This document shows, one piece after another, positions 36,821 to 50,693 of a stretch of DNA of 64,000 bases. Each line of letters begins with the position of its first letter. Positions within the stretch are counted from its first letter, which is position 1. This stretch comes from Cycas panzhihuaensis (lineage: Eukaryota; Cycadophyta): NCBI GenBank assembly GCA_023213395.1, contig CM041465.1, forward strand, positions 19,158,001-19,222,000. The letters run 5' to 3'. The notes below the pieces were generated by a model. The model made no database searches. It saw only the letters and a program-made list of their open reading frames with translations, and was not told the origin of the DNA. A program made the position numbers and the translations under genes.

Positions 36821-39503
36821 TGCCTCATTGCATGACTGCTTACTTCATTTGTATGATCACCTTGCATCTGCTGCTTGATCATGCTGCTTGTCATATTGTG
36901 AGCCTATGATGATCCACGAGACCTACCTTTCTACAAGGTAGGCATCCCCATGGCACTCTATGACCCTCCACACTACCTCCACGTCACCTAAAACTTCACT
37001 TGACTTGTATGATCCACTCATACCTTGACCTTGTGTCCCTATCACAATAGTTCTGGGAACTTTAGACCTTCATGCTCTATTTGGTCTAGTTCGTATGCCT
37101 CCCAGACTGTCCCTAGCCACATAGATAGGAGGGCTATCCCCTCTTGAGGCTTGATATACTTCTTCTAAGGCTCCCAAAACCCTGTTTATTACCATTTTGG
37201 CTTTTTAGTCTCGCACTGTTATACACTAAGTGGTACCGCGGTACCGTGAAGTTTACCGTAGTGTGACTGTTGTAACTTATTTTTTATATATGCCATGGTA
37301 ATTCTTGCCCTTTTCACAGAATTACCATGTTGCCACTCACCCAACGCAGCCCTATACACACCCTAAACACTCGATTAGGATTGATATGGGTATAAAACCC
37401 AAAAAGACCATCATTTCACATCTCTTGGCTCTCCAACTTGACTTTCTACTACTGTAGTTCTACTCTTTTCCTCCCTCCTTTCATAGGTGCATCTGCAATC
37501 CATTGTTTCCTACTGCTCCAGCCTAGGATCCACTTGTAATAGCTCATCTCCGTGGTGGGAGGCCCTCCTCCAAACACCTTTCAAGCAAGTTTTCCATGGT
37601 TCTCCTTCAAATACGCCTTAACAAGTGTCTTCTACAATCATTCTTAGGGAAACCCCCTGCAAACCCTACAGGAACTCCTCTTTCTCTCTAGTTGCAGGGG
37701 TAAATCCACCCTAGACTCAGCCGAGTAGGTACTTGAGGTCTTATTTTAAAGTTTAATGTGTGTTCTTTCCATATTAGATCCATTTCCAAGTATATTTTCT
37801 TGCTCTCTTCCTGTTTGTATGTAGTAAAGGTTGCCTTCTTTGGGTTTAGCTTTGTATTCTCAGATTTTCACCATTTTCTCTGTTGGTTTTCCTCAAGAAA
37901 GTAGCAGGAGAAGGCTCATAAAGGTTGGGCAAAGGGAGTAAGGTGGGATCTGTCCCACTCAGACCTACTCCCCAAGGGCAACCCCTTTCCCATCTTTCTT
38001 CTCCTCCTTCCATGCTTTTCTTGGGTTAACTAGGAGAGGGTGGAGTTTTGGCCTGCACTGGATATCAGTGTGCATAGCCCTTGCTAAGCTAGTTCTAGGC
38101 CTACACACCCCTCTTTTGGGCCTCCTTTGTGCCCTTAATTTTGCTCGGTATCCCTTAGGATTTGTGGTGAGACTTGTGTGATGGATCATTGTCCATAGTG
38201 ACTTTGTTACCTTGTTGCCTCTCCAACATCTTGCTCCTACATTCTCATGTTCATTGGCTGTCCATAAACTATCATATACCCCTACCTTGTTATACCTAAA
38301 GGATGCATGGAGAACTTTAGTGGAGGGTTTTTCCATCCTGAGGCTGCCCTTCCCTTTTTCTTGCTTGAGGTGTGTGGTTTACTTTGAGGAAAGTTGAGTT
38401 GTTTACAACGGTAGTTACTTTAGCTTAAATATAATGTTTTAGCATTTACATTACATATATTTGCATACATATAGACTTCTTGCAGCCCCTTCTTGGAAGG
38501 GAGACACTCTTCTATGTGTAGGTTTGAAGTGGCATCTGCAAAGGGAAAAGGCATCTGATTCTGGGTAAGCCTTTACCCTCCTTTTCCTTTCGCTTTGTTT
38601 GCTTCTTTTATCTTTTCCGTTCTGCTTGTCTTTCATAAGGGGAAGGTAAGGAAGCCCCTGTCTTCTGCATCAACCTTTGTCACATATCAACCAATTAGCA
38701 AGAGGGTGCACGTTGCGCACGAGCGAGGTCCTTCATCAACTGCCATACTTTCCAAGTATGCTTCGTCCCTCTTTCCTATCACCTCTTTCCCTTTTTTAGC
38801 TTTTATATAAAATCTATTATATTAATCTAATACGTCACATAAGAGTAAAAAGGGAAAATCAATTAGTCACTTGCATCTTTTGCATCAGAACGTTGCATGC
38901 TTGCTTTCTTTCATAGGAAAAGGCATAGTAGGAAATACATTCCTCCCCCTTTCTCCTATCCATCCTGAAAATACCCATAGATGCATCTCATCTAGCTTGC
39001 TTGCTTGCATGTGAAACGCTTGTATTTCCTTTTGTTTTCTCTTGCCCTTTGCATCTTAAGTGAAAGAGAGAGAAAATGAAAGAACCCCCTTTTTACTCCA
39101 TTGCTTACTCCTTCCCTTAGTTGTATTTGTCTAAACTAAATAATCTAGGGAAGCCTACTCACATTCATCTTAGGCCCTTCACCAATAACCTATCACCTTT
39201 ATTTTCCTCCGTCATAGGGAAACCCATTGAGGATTCCTCTTCTTCCCTTCCGGCGATCCAAGGGTGGGAGGACCTTCCTCTTGAGACCATCCAGGCTACC
39301 CCTGCATGTGTCTTCTCTTTCCAATTGAAAGCTTCTACAAAGTAGTTGGGTGCTATTCACAGGTCCCGAACTCATGCTCCAATACACAGACATCTTGCAT
39401 GGTGTTCCCTTTGCTTATAGGTACTCATCTACACCTTCAACATTAACTATTGACCACCATCATTCCTATTGAGCATAGCGACCATCCCGTAGATGTGCAT
39501 CCA
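36821..39503 (+). repeat. 5' LTR of F, second part
   Basis: It matches 51,646-54,322 throughout. It contains a palindromic GGTACC motif (37,232-37,245), a TATAAAA box near 37,390 and a series of splice-site-like signals between about 38,560 and 39,420. It ends GCATCCA at 39,503, followed by the primer site. The open frames in this LTR (for example 37,965-38,336 minus) are not shared convincingly by the 3' LTR and were not called as genes. Confidence 0.94.
37388..37396 (+). promoter_or_regulatory. TATA box of F LTR
   Basis: GGTATAAAACCC is conserved in the 3' LTR (about 52,209) and in degraded form in the older family LTR (about 56,620, GGTTTAAAAACC). Its position in the LTR fits the core promoter at the U3/R border. 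Confidence 0.7.
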
Positions 39504-39504
39504 C

Positions 39505-39522
39505 TGGTGACCATACTGGGGA
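39505..39522 (+). promoter_or_regulatory. primer binding site of F (tRNA-Asp-like)
   Basis: TGGTGACCATACTGGGGA, one base after the LTR, agrees at 12 of 18 positions with TGGCGCCGTTGCCGGGGA, the tRNA-Asp-type primer site used by Athila/Tat elements. The match is imperfect, but position and pattern fit. Confidence 0.7.
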
Positions 39523-39764
39523 CCTGCCAGTAAGGGAGCTAGTTCCTATCCCTTTTTGTTGGTACTACTACCTTTTAGTGGTTTTCTCCACTTATTTCTT
39601 TCATTGGGAAGCCCCCAACACATACTTTACATTCTTTTTTTCCTCTCTTCTAATGTATTGGCAAGTTTTATATGTGATACTTCTCACGTCGCCTACGTGG
39701 TTGGCCTCCATTGTTAGAAGACCCTACATATCATCTTCTTTCATCATCAGATTCTAATTCGATA

Positions 39765-42470
39765 ATGGAAGGATACCCTTTAGATTAGGTTTATCATGCC
39801 TTTGCTTTGGGAGCTCATGAGTTCCCCACATCCTTTCTAGGATCCACCCAAGGGGGTAATGATCCTATTTACTATCTGGGTGATCAACATCACCCACTTG
39901 ATGCCCATCCCTCTACTCATAGAGCAGAGGGCCCATCTTCTCTTGAGACTCATCACTAGAGTGGTGATTCTTATGAGGAGTACCCTGAGGGATCCACTTC
40001 ATTCGAGGTTTTATCTACCTCCTAAGATCAGGTGTATACCCCTCCTACCGACGTTGTCGAAGCTCTTAACGAGTGTTTTCGTGCAACTCATCTTCAGTCA
40101 TGTCTTAGTTGGTTTGAAGACATCCTGTGTGGCGGGACACCTTCTTCATCTATGTCTATCCCACCATCTTCATCTGCATCTACACCTCCCATAATAAGCA
40201 ACCCCTTTGTGCCTACACATCCGTTCTGCTCTATCTTTATATCTAACTTAGGGACGTCCATTACACCCCCTAGTTCTCATCATGGTCCCAACTCTTCGAG
40301 ACCCTCTCGTGGTATGTCCTTCTCCCAGCTTGGGGTTAGCATACCTTTCCCTAGTTAAGCCAACATGGCACTTCCTAATGTGGTAGATACATTTCCTAGT
40401 AGGCCTAGAGGTCCTACTAACACCCCTACTACTAATCATGTAGGATCCGCTCCTACATGCACTCAAATCCAACCTAGTGGTCCTTCTCTTTACGTACCCC
40501 CAGGCTATACATCTTAACCTTGGGTGCACAGTAAAGGGAACCACATTCCGGTCTATGTGGTGGACCCATTACATCCATATGGGGTTGCGCCACCTATGGG
40601 CGACCCATATGGACAGAACTTGATTCCTCACCCCTCGTTTCCACTGTCCTACATAACTCCTTATGCTGTGCCTTTGCAAGGAAACCTAACTTCCTTTCAA
40701 AGCACTTATCCTTAAGTCCCTTTCCAGCAAGGGACATTTCCCCAAGGAGGGATGGGCCTTCCACCCCCATCTATTCCTTGTCTATTACCTTCCACATCAT
40801 TTGCCAACCCTATGGTCCAAGCGAGGTCACGTTCCTTTATGGATTATAGATTGACACCATTATCTATTAAGGTGCTAAGAACCAACTTACCGCCTCATCC
40901 CCCTGAAGTTCCTAAGTTCGATGGAACTTCATCACAAGATCCAGTAGAGAACGTCTGTAGTTTCTCTATGGTGTGCATAGACTACTGGGCCTATGATCAT
41001 ATACTAATGAAGTTATTTCCATGATCCCTAAAAGGTGATACCCTTAAATGGTTTTATCGCCTATTTGCCCATTCCATTTTCTCGTTCTAGCAACTTGTGG
41101 ACAAATTCATCAATTATTTTGATGTGGCTCGTCCATTTGAAAGTGGAATGAAATCCCTTCTTTCTCTTAAACAAGGCTATAATGAGATGAATCATGACTT
41201 TATACAGCGATTTCATGACCTCCTCCATTCCATTAAGGCTACTTTGCCTGAGGAATTGAAGAGGGACCTCTTCGTTAATGCACTTCACCCTGAAGTCTAT
41301 GTGGAAGTCCTTAAGATGGGGGCAACCACATGCGATTCTAACATCGCAAAGTGCTTAGCGCTTGAAGCTATTGAGATCCAAGATAGACTTAAGAATCTCC
41401 TTAAGCCCTCACAACGACGCGAGGTACCACCCCAAACCAAAGAAACCAAGCCACAACAATCCACTAGGTCTTCTTCTCATTCAACTGAGAAGACCCTAGA
41501 CCCACTCACTTCTGTTATACGTTCATTCAAACGTACAATGAGGGAACTTAAATTGCAAGCTCATTCATCACCCACTTCTAACAAATAAATCCAACAAGCT
41601 TCTCAATCCATTCCCCCTAAGGGTGGTAACACCCAATCATCTCAAGCAAGGAAAACTGACTCCTCGCTTGAGAAGAAGTGGCGTTCCATTCACCGGGAAT
41701 GTTTCCATGAAAATGCATATTATTGGGTTCAACATCCTAGGGATGCCCCACAACATGACTCATTTCCTAAACAGGCCTCAAGGCCCAACCTTGACCAACC
41801 AGTCCATAAGGATCTGTTCCCCAAGCATGGGGAGTATGGTCATAATACTCAAGCAAAGAACAACTGAAACCGGGGAAGATCTCTAAATTCCCATCCTTTA
41901 TACGGTAAAGGGAAGGGCACGCGGGATTCATCCTCTTCTTCACATTCCCATGACCATTGTACCCCTTCACCTTCGTGGCCCTGAAATAAGGGAAAGAAGG
42001 TGATCCAAATGCTTGAGGCCACCCCCTTATATGCCTTAACTTGGTCCCAAGCCGTTAAGGAGGTAGTCAGCGCCTCTTCATCTGTTCCACACCGTGATGC
42101 TCTTCCAGAAACCTCCCTTCCAGAAGTTCTATTACTTCCTAAGACTATTCCCATTCGTCCAGATCGCTACGATTTCAGGAGAGCCCTTCCTCAACCCACG
42201 GTAAAGGGGAATGCCTTTTCTGTCATTGATGAGCTTTGTACCGTGGCTACCGGGATGTCCATTATGGATGTCTTGAGAAGTTGTCTCGAACAACGAACAC
42301 TCCTTTTGGAAGCTTTAGGATTGGGTGACATACCCATTCACACTTTGGGTATCACCCAAAGTCATGAGCCTGTCATTTCCTTTGACCCTAAAGACCTTTC
42401 TCCCGCTTGTGAAAGGGAATATCAATGGAACTTCCCTTTTACCATCACTATTGATACACCTGACTGTACT
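39765..42470 (+). pseudogene. F gag (Tat-lineage)
   Basis: One frame from the ATG at 39,765 (260 bases after the primer site), continuous with the protease apart from about ten stops, nearly all explicable as CAA/CAG/TGG changes. The N-terminal third is rich in Ser, Pro, Thr and Tyr (39,765-40,870). The capsid-type core (40,890-41,400) has PEVPKFDGTSSQDPV, LKWFYRLFAHSIFSF and DFIQRFHDLLHSIKATLP. After it comes a basic, Ser-rich segment and a stretch (41,690-41,900) where a zinc knuckle would be expected, but no clean CCHC is visible. The final part (42,000-42,470) links to the protease. Confidence 0.85.
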
Positions 42471-45400
42471 TTGTGAAGGACCGTTGTCGACAACGGTTCT
42501 TCCGTTAATGCCATGCCCTTGCGTATTATGCAAGAGCTTGGTATTTTCACCTTAGAACCTGTTCCATGGTAATGCCAAGACTACGACAGTAGTAAGAAGA
42601 CTCCATTTAGGATCTGTTTTGATACTGCTCACTCTCAAGGATAAGACTATCCTCGCCAACATTGTTGTCCTCGACATAGATGTCGACTACAATCTTCTTT
42701 TGGGCCAGCCATGGCTCGATCAGATGGGAGCTGTATGTTCGACCCGCTGGAACAACTCAAGTTCGTCCATGATGGGTGAATGAGGGTCGTTTCCTATGAA
42801 TGCCCACCTGTTAAACAAGCTCATCCTACCAATCAACCAAGCCATAGTCATATGAAGGGAGATAAGGGCCCTTCTACTCATACCTCGGCTTGCTTTATCA
42901 ACATACCTAATTCATCCCATCTTGAAGAAGATCCTGTATCTTCTTCATTGAGCCTTACTCGCTTCGCTCTTATCAGTGTTAGAAGCTGTGGGTACCTTGT
43001 CTTATTTAGTGATGACGACTCCCATGGAGAGGATGAGGACTTGCCTCATCATGTCTCCTTCCTCTGCACTAGTAGGAGGCACCGTTCCTGTTTTAGGTCC
43101 CAACCTAGAACTCCTCCTGTTGGAGAAACTAATCATCCCTTTGTATCACATGTCATTGTACGCATTGACCCACAGGTCCTTGATTCTTCCTCTCCATCAC
43201 CCCCTGCAGGTGGTGGCCTCAAGGAACTTCCTTTTTCTCCTCACGAGGAGCCCCTTCTTGAATCTCCCTTAGAGTCTTTTGGGGATGTTGGGTAGTCTGC
43301 TGACCATCATGGTCCCATCACTCCCACTCCCTTTAGCACCTCATCTATTCAAAGTAAGGTCATCCACGATGTAGATTACTTCAAAGATGATGAGGCTTTG
43401 CTTGAGCACTTAGTGGGCTCTATGCCCAACCTTCCTTCTAGTCACCATAGGCTTGGCCACCAAAAGGTCTTGGCGATTGGGTCCACACTTGCCAGCCTAA
43501 TTTCATCCTATGTTCCATCTCTTCCCATTGACCTTGCCCCCCTCCATTTTGAGGAAGGGAATGCCATGTGTATGGGGGCAACCCAGGACATAGTCCTCGC
43601 CCCGGGCAAGGTTATTAAGGTGGGGGTAGAATGCTCTCCTGATGAGGTAAAGGAATATTCCCTTTTGTTCTAGGAGTTCCAGGATGTCTTTGCATTGGAT
43701 TACTCTGACATGAAGGGAATTGACCCTTCTATTTTCACCCACAACCTTACTACAATTCCTAGCGCCCGCCCTGTGCACCAAAAATAACGTCCTCTCCATC
43801 CTAAACTCTCAGCCACTGTCAAAATAAAGATTGAGAAACTTTTAGATGCTGGACTTATTACTTCTATTGACTATCCCAAATGGGTGTCCAACATCGTTCC
43901 CATTGCTAAAAAGAATGGGACCATCTTAATATGTGTTGAATTATGTGACATCAACAATGCATGTCCTAAGGATAACTTTCCACTTCCTTTCATTGATCAG
44001 ATCATTGATCAAACCGCTAGGTTTGAAGTCATGTCCTTGATGGATAGCTTCTCTAGCTACAACTAGATTTAAATATCTCCCAAAGACTACCACAAGATAG
44101 CCTTCACCATCCCATGAGGTACCTTTGCCTATAAGGCAATGCCCTTCAGACTCAAAAATGTAGGCGCTACTTACCAAAAGGTAATGCATTTTATCTTCCA
44201 TAACCTTATTAATAACATGTTGGAGGTCTTTATGGATGACACGATGGGTCTTTCGCATGTTAGAGCCCATCACCCCTCAGACTTGTAGGTCATCTTCACA
44301 CGATGCCACAAGTATCACATAAGTTTAAACCCACTCAAATGTATGTTTTCCTTCACTTTTGGCAAACTCCTTGGGTTCCTTGTGTCAAAGCAAGAAAGTC
44401 AAGGCGATCCTTGATATGTCGCTACCTAGAACTCAACGGAAGATCAAGTCGTTTCTAGGTAGACTTAGTTTTCTTAGGCGTTTTCTAGCAAACTTCACCA
44501 TAAATGCCAAACCCTTGACTAACCTATTAAAGAAGGGAGCCCCATTTGTTTGGTCAGCTAAGACCTAAAAAGCCTTTAAAGGACTTAAGGAAGCCCTTGC
44601 TTCCGCACCAACGTTGGCACCCCCTTGCTTCGATAGGCCTTTTATTCTCTATATCTCAGCAATCGATGAGTCTTTGGGCACTATGATGGCTCAGGAAGAT
44701 GATTCATGAGTTGAGAGAGCTATTTACTTTATCAGTCGCACCCTCATGGCTGTTGAACTTAACTATTCTCCGGCCGAGAAGGAATGCCTCTCCTTAGTTC
44801 ACACAACTAAGAAGCTTAGGCACTACTTGCTCGGTAACACTACCAAGGTGATCATTCAATCTGATCCCTTGTGCTATCTGCTCACTCGTTCTGACCTAAT
44901 AGGTAGGGCTGGTCGTTGGGCTGTCCTCCTTTAGGAGTTCAATCTCCACATCATCAATAGGAAATCAAAGAAAGGGATGGTAGTGGCTAAACATCTCGCA
45001 GACGCCCCTGTTCCTAACTCGTTTGGTGCCCCTGTTGATGACTCTCTTCCTGATGAGTCTATCTTGACCATTTAGGGCACTCCTTTCCATCCACTCATGG
45101 ATAGCGAGTGGTATGGTGACATCGTGAAGTACCTCACATAGTAGCAGTACCGCCCTGAAGCCAGTAATAAGGCTAGGTCTCGTATCTGGACCTCTGTTAG
45201 GCAATACTTCCTCATGGATGAAGTATTGTACAAGAGGTCTTTTGATGGGATCCTCCTCTGTTGCATCACCCCGGATGAGGCATACCAGATACTCCATGAA
45301 TGTCACCATGGCATTTGTGGGGGCTATTTTGGGGGCCAATCCATCTCCTAGAGGATCCTTTATATGGGATACTATTGGCCGTCCCTCTTCAAGGACATCC

Positions 45401-46353
45401 ATGCCTATACTTTGAGATGTCAGCGATGCCAAGAATATACCAACATCTCTCACATACCTCCCAAGGCTCTTCATCATATCGTATCTCCATGGCCCTTCCC
45501 TCAATGGGGTCTAAACCTCATCGGGGCCATATCACTGGCCTATTTGTTGTAGCACAAGTTTATCTTGACTACCACAGAGTACTTTACTAAATGAGTAGAA
45601 GCTATCCCTCTGATTACTACCCCTAGCAAGACAATAGATACTTTTGTCTACCAACATATCATTTGCCGCTTCAGGATTCCTGACGTCGTGATCATAGATA
45701 ACAGAACCCCTTTTTGTAATAAGGAGATGGATGAACTTTTTAAGAAGTTCAAGATTTCTTACAAAACCTCTTCTCCTTATTACCCCCAGGTGAATGGTCA
45801 AGTTGAATTGTTCAACAAAACCCTTATCAACATCTTAAAGAAAATCGTTGCTCAATCTTAGAAAGATTGGCACCTTCAGCTCCCTTCCACTCTATGGGCC
45901 TACCATACCTCTATTCGTGTTGCTACGAGAATGACTCTATTCTCCCTAGTTTATGGGACCGAGGCGGTACTCCCGTTGGAAGTGGAGATTCCCTCTCTGC
46001 GAGTTTCCCTTCGAGGTCTTATCAATGAGGAGTCTATCCATTAGGCTCTCCTCTTAGACCTTGAAGATTTGGATGAGAGACGTTTAGTCACCTACCAGGC
46101 TAACCTTGCATCTAAAGCCTACTTGCAAAGGACCTACGATAAACACCTACGTTTTTGTCCTGTGTATCCTGGGGACCATGTCCTCAAATTGGAATATCTC
46201 CATGACCGCGTGACTAAATTCAAACCCAAATAGATCAGTCTCTTTGTCGTTCTTAGGAGTCTCAATAATGACACCTATAGGATCGCCACCTTGGAGGGCC
46301 TTAAATTTAAGAAAGCTGTTAATGGGAAATTCCTTAAGAAATTCTACACATGA
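42471..46353 (+). pseudogene. F pol: protease, RT, RNase H, integrase (Ty3/gypsy Tat)
   Basis: The protease loop VDNGSSVNA has its Asp codon at 42,489. A frameshifted end reads LLLGQPWLDQMGAV (about 42,690). RT starts with FQDVFALDYSDMKG (about 43,675), then CPKDNFPLPFI and MPFRLKNVGATYQ, with a catalytic box reading FMDD (44,229-44,240) instead of the usual YVDD or YLDD. After a frameshift near 44,360 come RNase H (RPFILYISAIDESLG, NYSPAEKECL, IIQSDPLCYLL) and integrase. The zinc-binding HHCC is at about 45,290-45,430. The first catalytic Asp is Asn (GLNLIG, codon 45,514); the second Asp (IIDNRT, 45,697) and the Glu (NGQVEL, 45,805) are present. The frame ends at TGA 46,351-46,353. Stops include many TAG from CAG. 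Confidence 0.93.
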
Positions 46354-47088
46354 TGTCTTTATTACCTTTGTGCACTCTGAAATGAGCCTAAACTACCATC
46401 CTAAGCTTGTTCTCATTCCTCTTAGCCGCAGGTGGAGTGATGTCTTAGGGTGGCCTCTCTCGTTCCTTTTGGTTCCTCCCACGAAACCCTTGTTCCCATT
46501 CTGCTAGGAACCTCATCCTCTTATTTGGGGCATCCCCCAAGTAGGACGACGCTCTAGAGTGTCATCAATCCCCTCTTATTTGGAATTTCCTTTACATATC
46601 CTGCTATGCTCCCATGTGGACATGTGTGCCGCCCTATCTCCTAGCCTCACATGTATCTATCACTAGTACCCATGGTGATCGTGTGTATTTTTGCTAGGAA
46701 TATGGCCCTGAATGAAAGGAAATGTGCATAGCTCAAACAGATACCACAATATAAAAATCATATAATAATTAGCTCAAAATATCATCATACATATCCTTAT
46801 GCATCCATGCATCCTCATACACATACACATACACAAACGTATAAATAGAAACATACATATCATCCATCATACATCATGATACACATAATTATATATCAAC
46901 TAGGATACCAATCACCCCATCTATATACACCAAAAAAATATGTATCATAACATACAAATGGTATGGTACATCATATATGGGAAGCCGGAGTCCTTACAGG
47001 TAGGGTACAATCATGTGACTATATATGGTGACTCCCTAGAGGTCCGTGCTTTCCCCTGTCTAAAACAAAACTTCTATATACTACTCTA
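46354..47088 (+). other. non-coding spacer between F pol and the antisense ORF
   Basis: I see no gene. The centre (46,740-46,930) is rich in CATACA/CATAT repeats. The two converging reading frames (pol on plus, antisense ORF on minus) both end into it, so it should hold their 3' untranslated ends. Confidence 0.5.
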
Positions 47089-49477
<2,389 letters not shown>

Positions 49478-49986
49478 CTACAAAACACCATGAAACAAGT
49501 CAGATCTTAGCCTATACTCACCCCTCATCCTTTAGACTGTCTCTCGGCTTCATTCGGTTGAGATTTAGGGACCCTCAGGCTCCCATCTTCTTTTTTCAGC
49601 TGCTCTGCCTTCGCACCATGCCAAACTTTGCGGTACCATGGAGGTTGGCCTAGGTCCCACAGTGATTGGGGCCCCGCGAAAAAGATTGTGGTACCGCGAT
49701 CTTTGCCGTAGTGCAAACATCACCCCCCTAAAAGGGGGGGGGGGTTTGCCCAAAAAACCCAAAAAATTCTTCAGGGTGGGCCATAGCTAAGCACACTAGA
49801 ACGAGGGCTACCTAATGCCCTGGTCCCACCTCTCTCTGGGTCCAGTTTAGACTCTTTGAGATCTTTTTTTGCCCATATGGGGCCCAAAAAACTACATAAA
49901 AATAGTAAAAAGCTACAAACTTTAAATCACAAGATGGGCTATGGTTTCGAAGATCCACTCACTAGGTTTGGTCGAGTGCTCGCCAT
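49478..49986 (-). other. candidate first exon and intron of F's antisense gene
   Basis: On the minus strand an ATG at 49,986 in the context AACGAGATGGCG opens eight codons (MASTRPNL), directly followed by a splice-donor-like GTGAGT (49,962-49,957). An acceptor-like TTTTGTAG ends at 49,478, after which the plant-mobile-domain frame runs on in the same phase. This is a model from signal matching only; nothing here proves splicing. Confidence 0.4.
49623..49749 (+). promoter_or_regulatory. LTR-like patch with GGTACC inverted repeat and a G/C hairpin
   Basis: AAACTTTGCGGTACC (49,623-49,637) and GGTACCGCGATCTTTG (49,690-49,705) form an inverted repeat. GTGGTACCGC...CCGTAGTG (49,688-49,713) resembles the U3 motif of F's LTRs at 37,230 and 52,057. 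The hairpin GCAAAC-atca-CCCCCC-TAAAA-GGGGGG...GTTTGC (49,713-49,749) follows. The block AAAACCCAAAAA after it also occurs at the TATA region of the LTR. Confidence 0.5.
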
Positions 49987-50693
49987 CTCGTTGCTCTGGT
50001 CCCAACGACTATCTCCTAGCCTCGATCCAATGGTCAGATCTCTCTCTGTATGTCCCTGAAGTTGGGTGGCGCTCCGCTGTGTAAGGAAAGAGCTCTGGAT
50101 TCATTCGAGAGCCCATGAAAATGAATCTTGTTTTCATCAATTTTCCTTATATAGGCAAGGGCCCTGACAGACACCTTCTCCATTCCAACTTCTGTGATAA
50201 CCTTTGAGATCATTTTTCATTCTTGATCATCTTTGCCTTCTAGCCCTATTTCTTGTTATGCTTACGTAGCCTCTGTTTTACCCATTCCTTTAGGTGCATT
50301 AATGGCACCTCGCCGATATATTTTTGTAGGGCCCTTCTGTTTCATTTTACGTGTCGCACCCGTGCATGCCCAAGTTTATACTCGTTTGGCTCGTTTCGCC
50401 ATCCTTGACTCATTTTTTCAGCCCGTTCCTACCCCTGGGGTCTCCAAATGGAATTCTCCCTCTGTTTAGAGTCATTCTTTGCTTTCTTAAGCAACCTTTG
50501 ACATCCCAGGGTGCCCTTTTGCTGCCCTCTCTCAACCAGTGGTCGGATAGCCTACTCCTATCCTTGGGTAGCCTCATTGTTAGGTCCTCATAGCCTTCAC
50601 AACCATTTATTGTTTTCTATATGAGCCCTCTTTTGCCTTGTCCTTAACTTTATTATACATTTTTCCTTATCGAGACATTTTCTCTTCTTGTCT
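49987..50693. other. intergenic region between antisense ORF and second RNase H of F
   Basis: No recognised gene. A near-palindromic TATA element CCTTATATAGG (50,145-50,155) could serve either strand; on the minus strand it reads CCTATATAAGG, about 160 bases upstream of the candidate antisense ATG. The 78-codon plus-strand frame at 50,233-50,469 matches nothing I know. Confidence 0.45.
50145..50155 (-). promoter_or_regulatory. candidate TATA box for F's antisense transcript
   Basis: The minus strand reads CCTATATAAGG, close to the plant TATA consensus. The plus strand (CCTTATATAGG) is also TATA-like, so direction is not decided by sequence alone. Confidence 0.4.

Noticed and set aside
37965-39393. 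Several 60-120-codon open frames in F's LTR on both strands
   Set aside because: The two LTR copies do not preserve the same frames and no domains are seen, so chance frames in GC-richer LTR sequence.
40248-40544. Minus-strand Arg-rich frame of 98 codons
   Set aside because: Shadow of F's Ser/Pro/Thr-rich Gag on the other strand.
44965-45504. 179-codon minus-strand frame
   Set aside because: Antisense shadow of F's integrase; the plus strand carries the clear HHCC motif there.
49586-49600. Sense-strand splice-acceptor-like CCCATCTTCTTTTTTCAG, which could lead to the second RNase H
   Set aside because: A good match, but with no donor partner that I could identify and more than 1 kb from the RNase H start; too weak to call.
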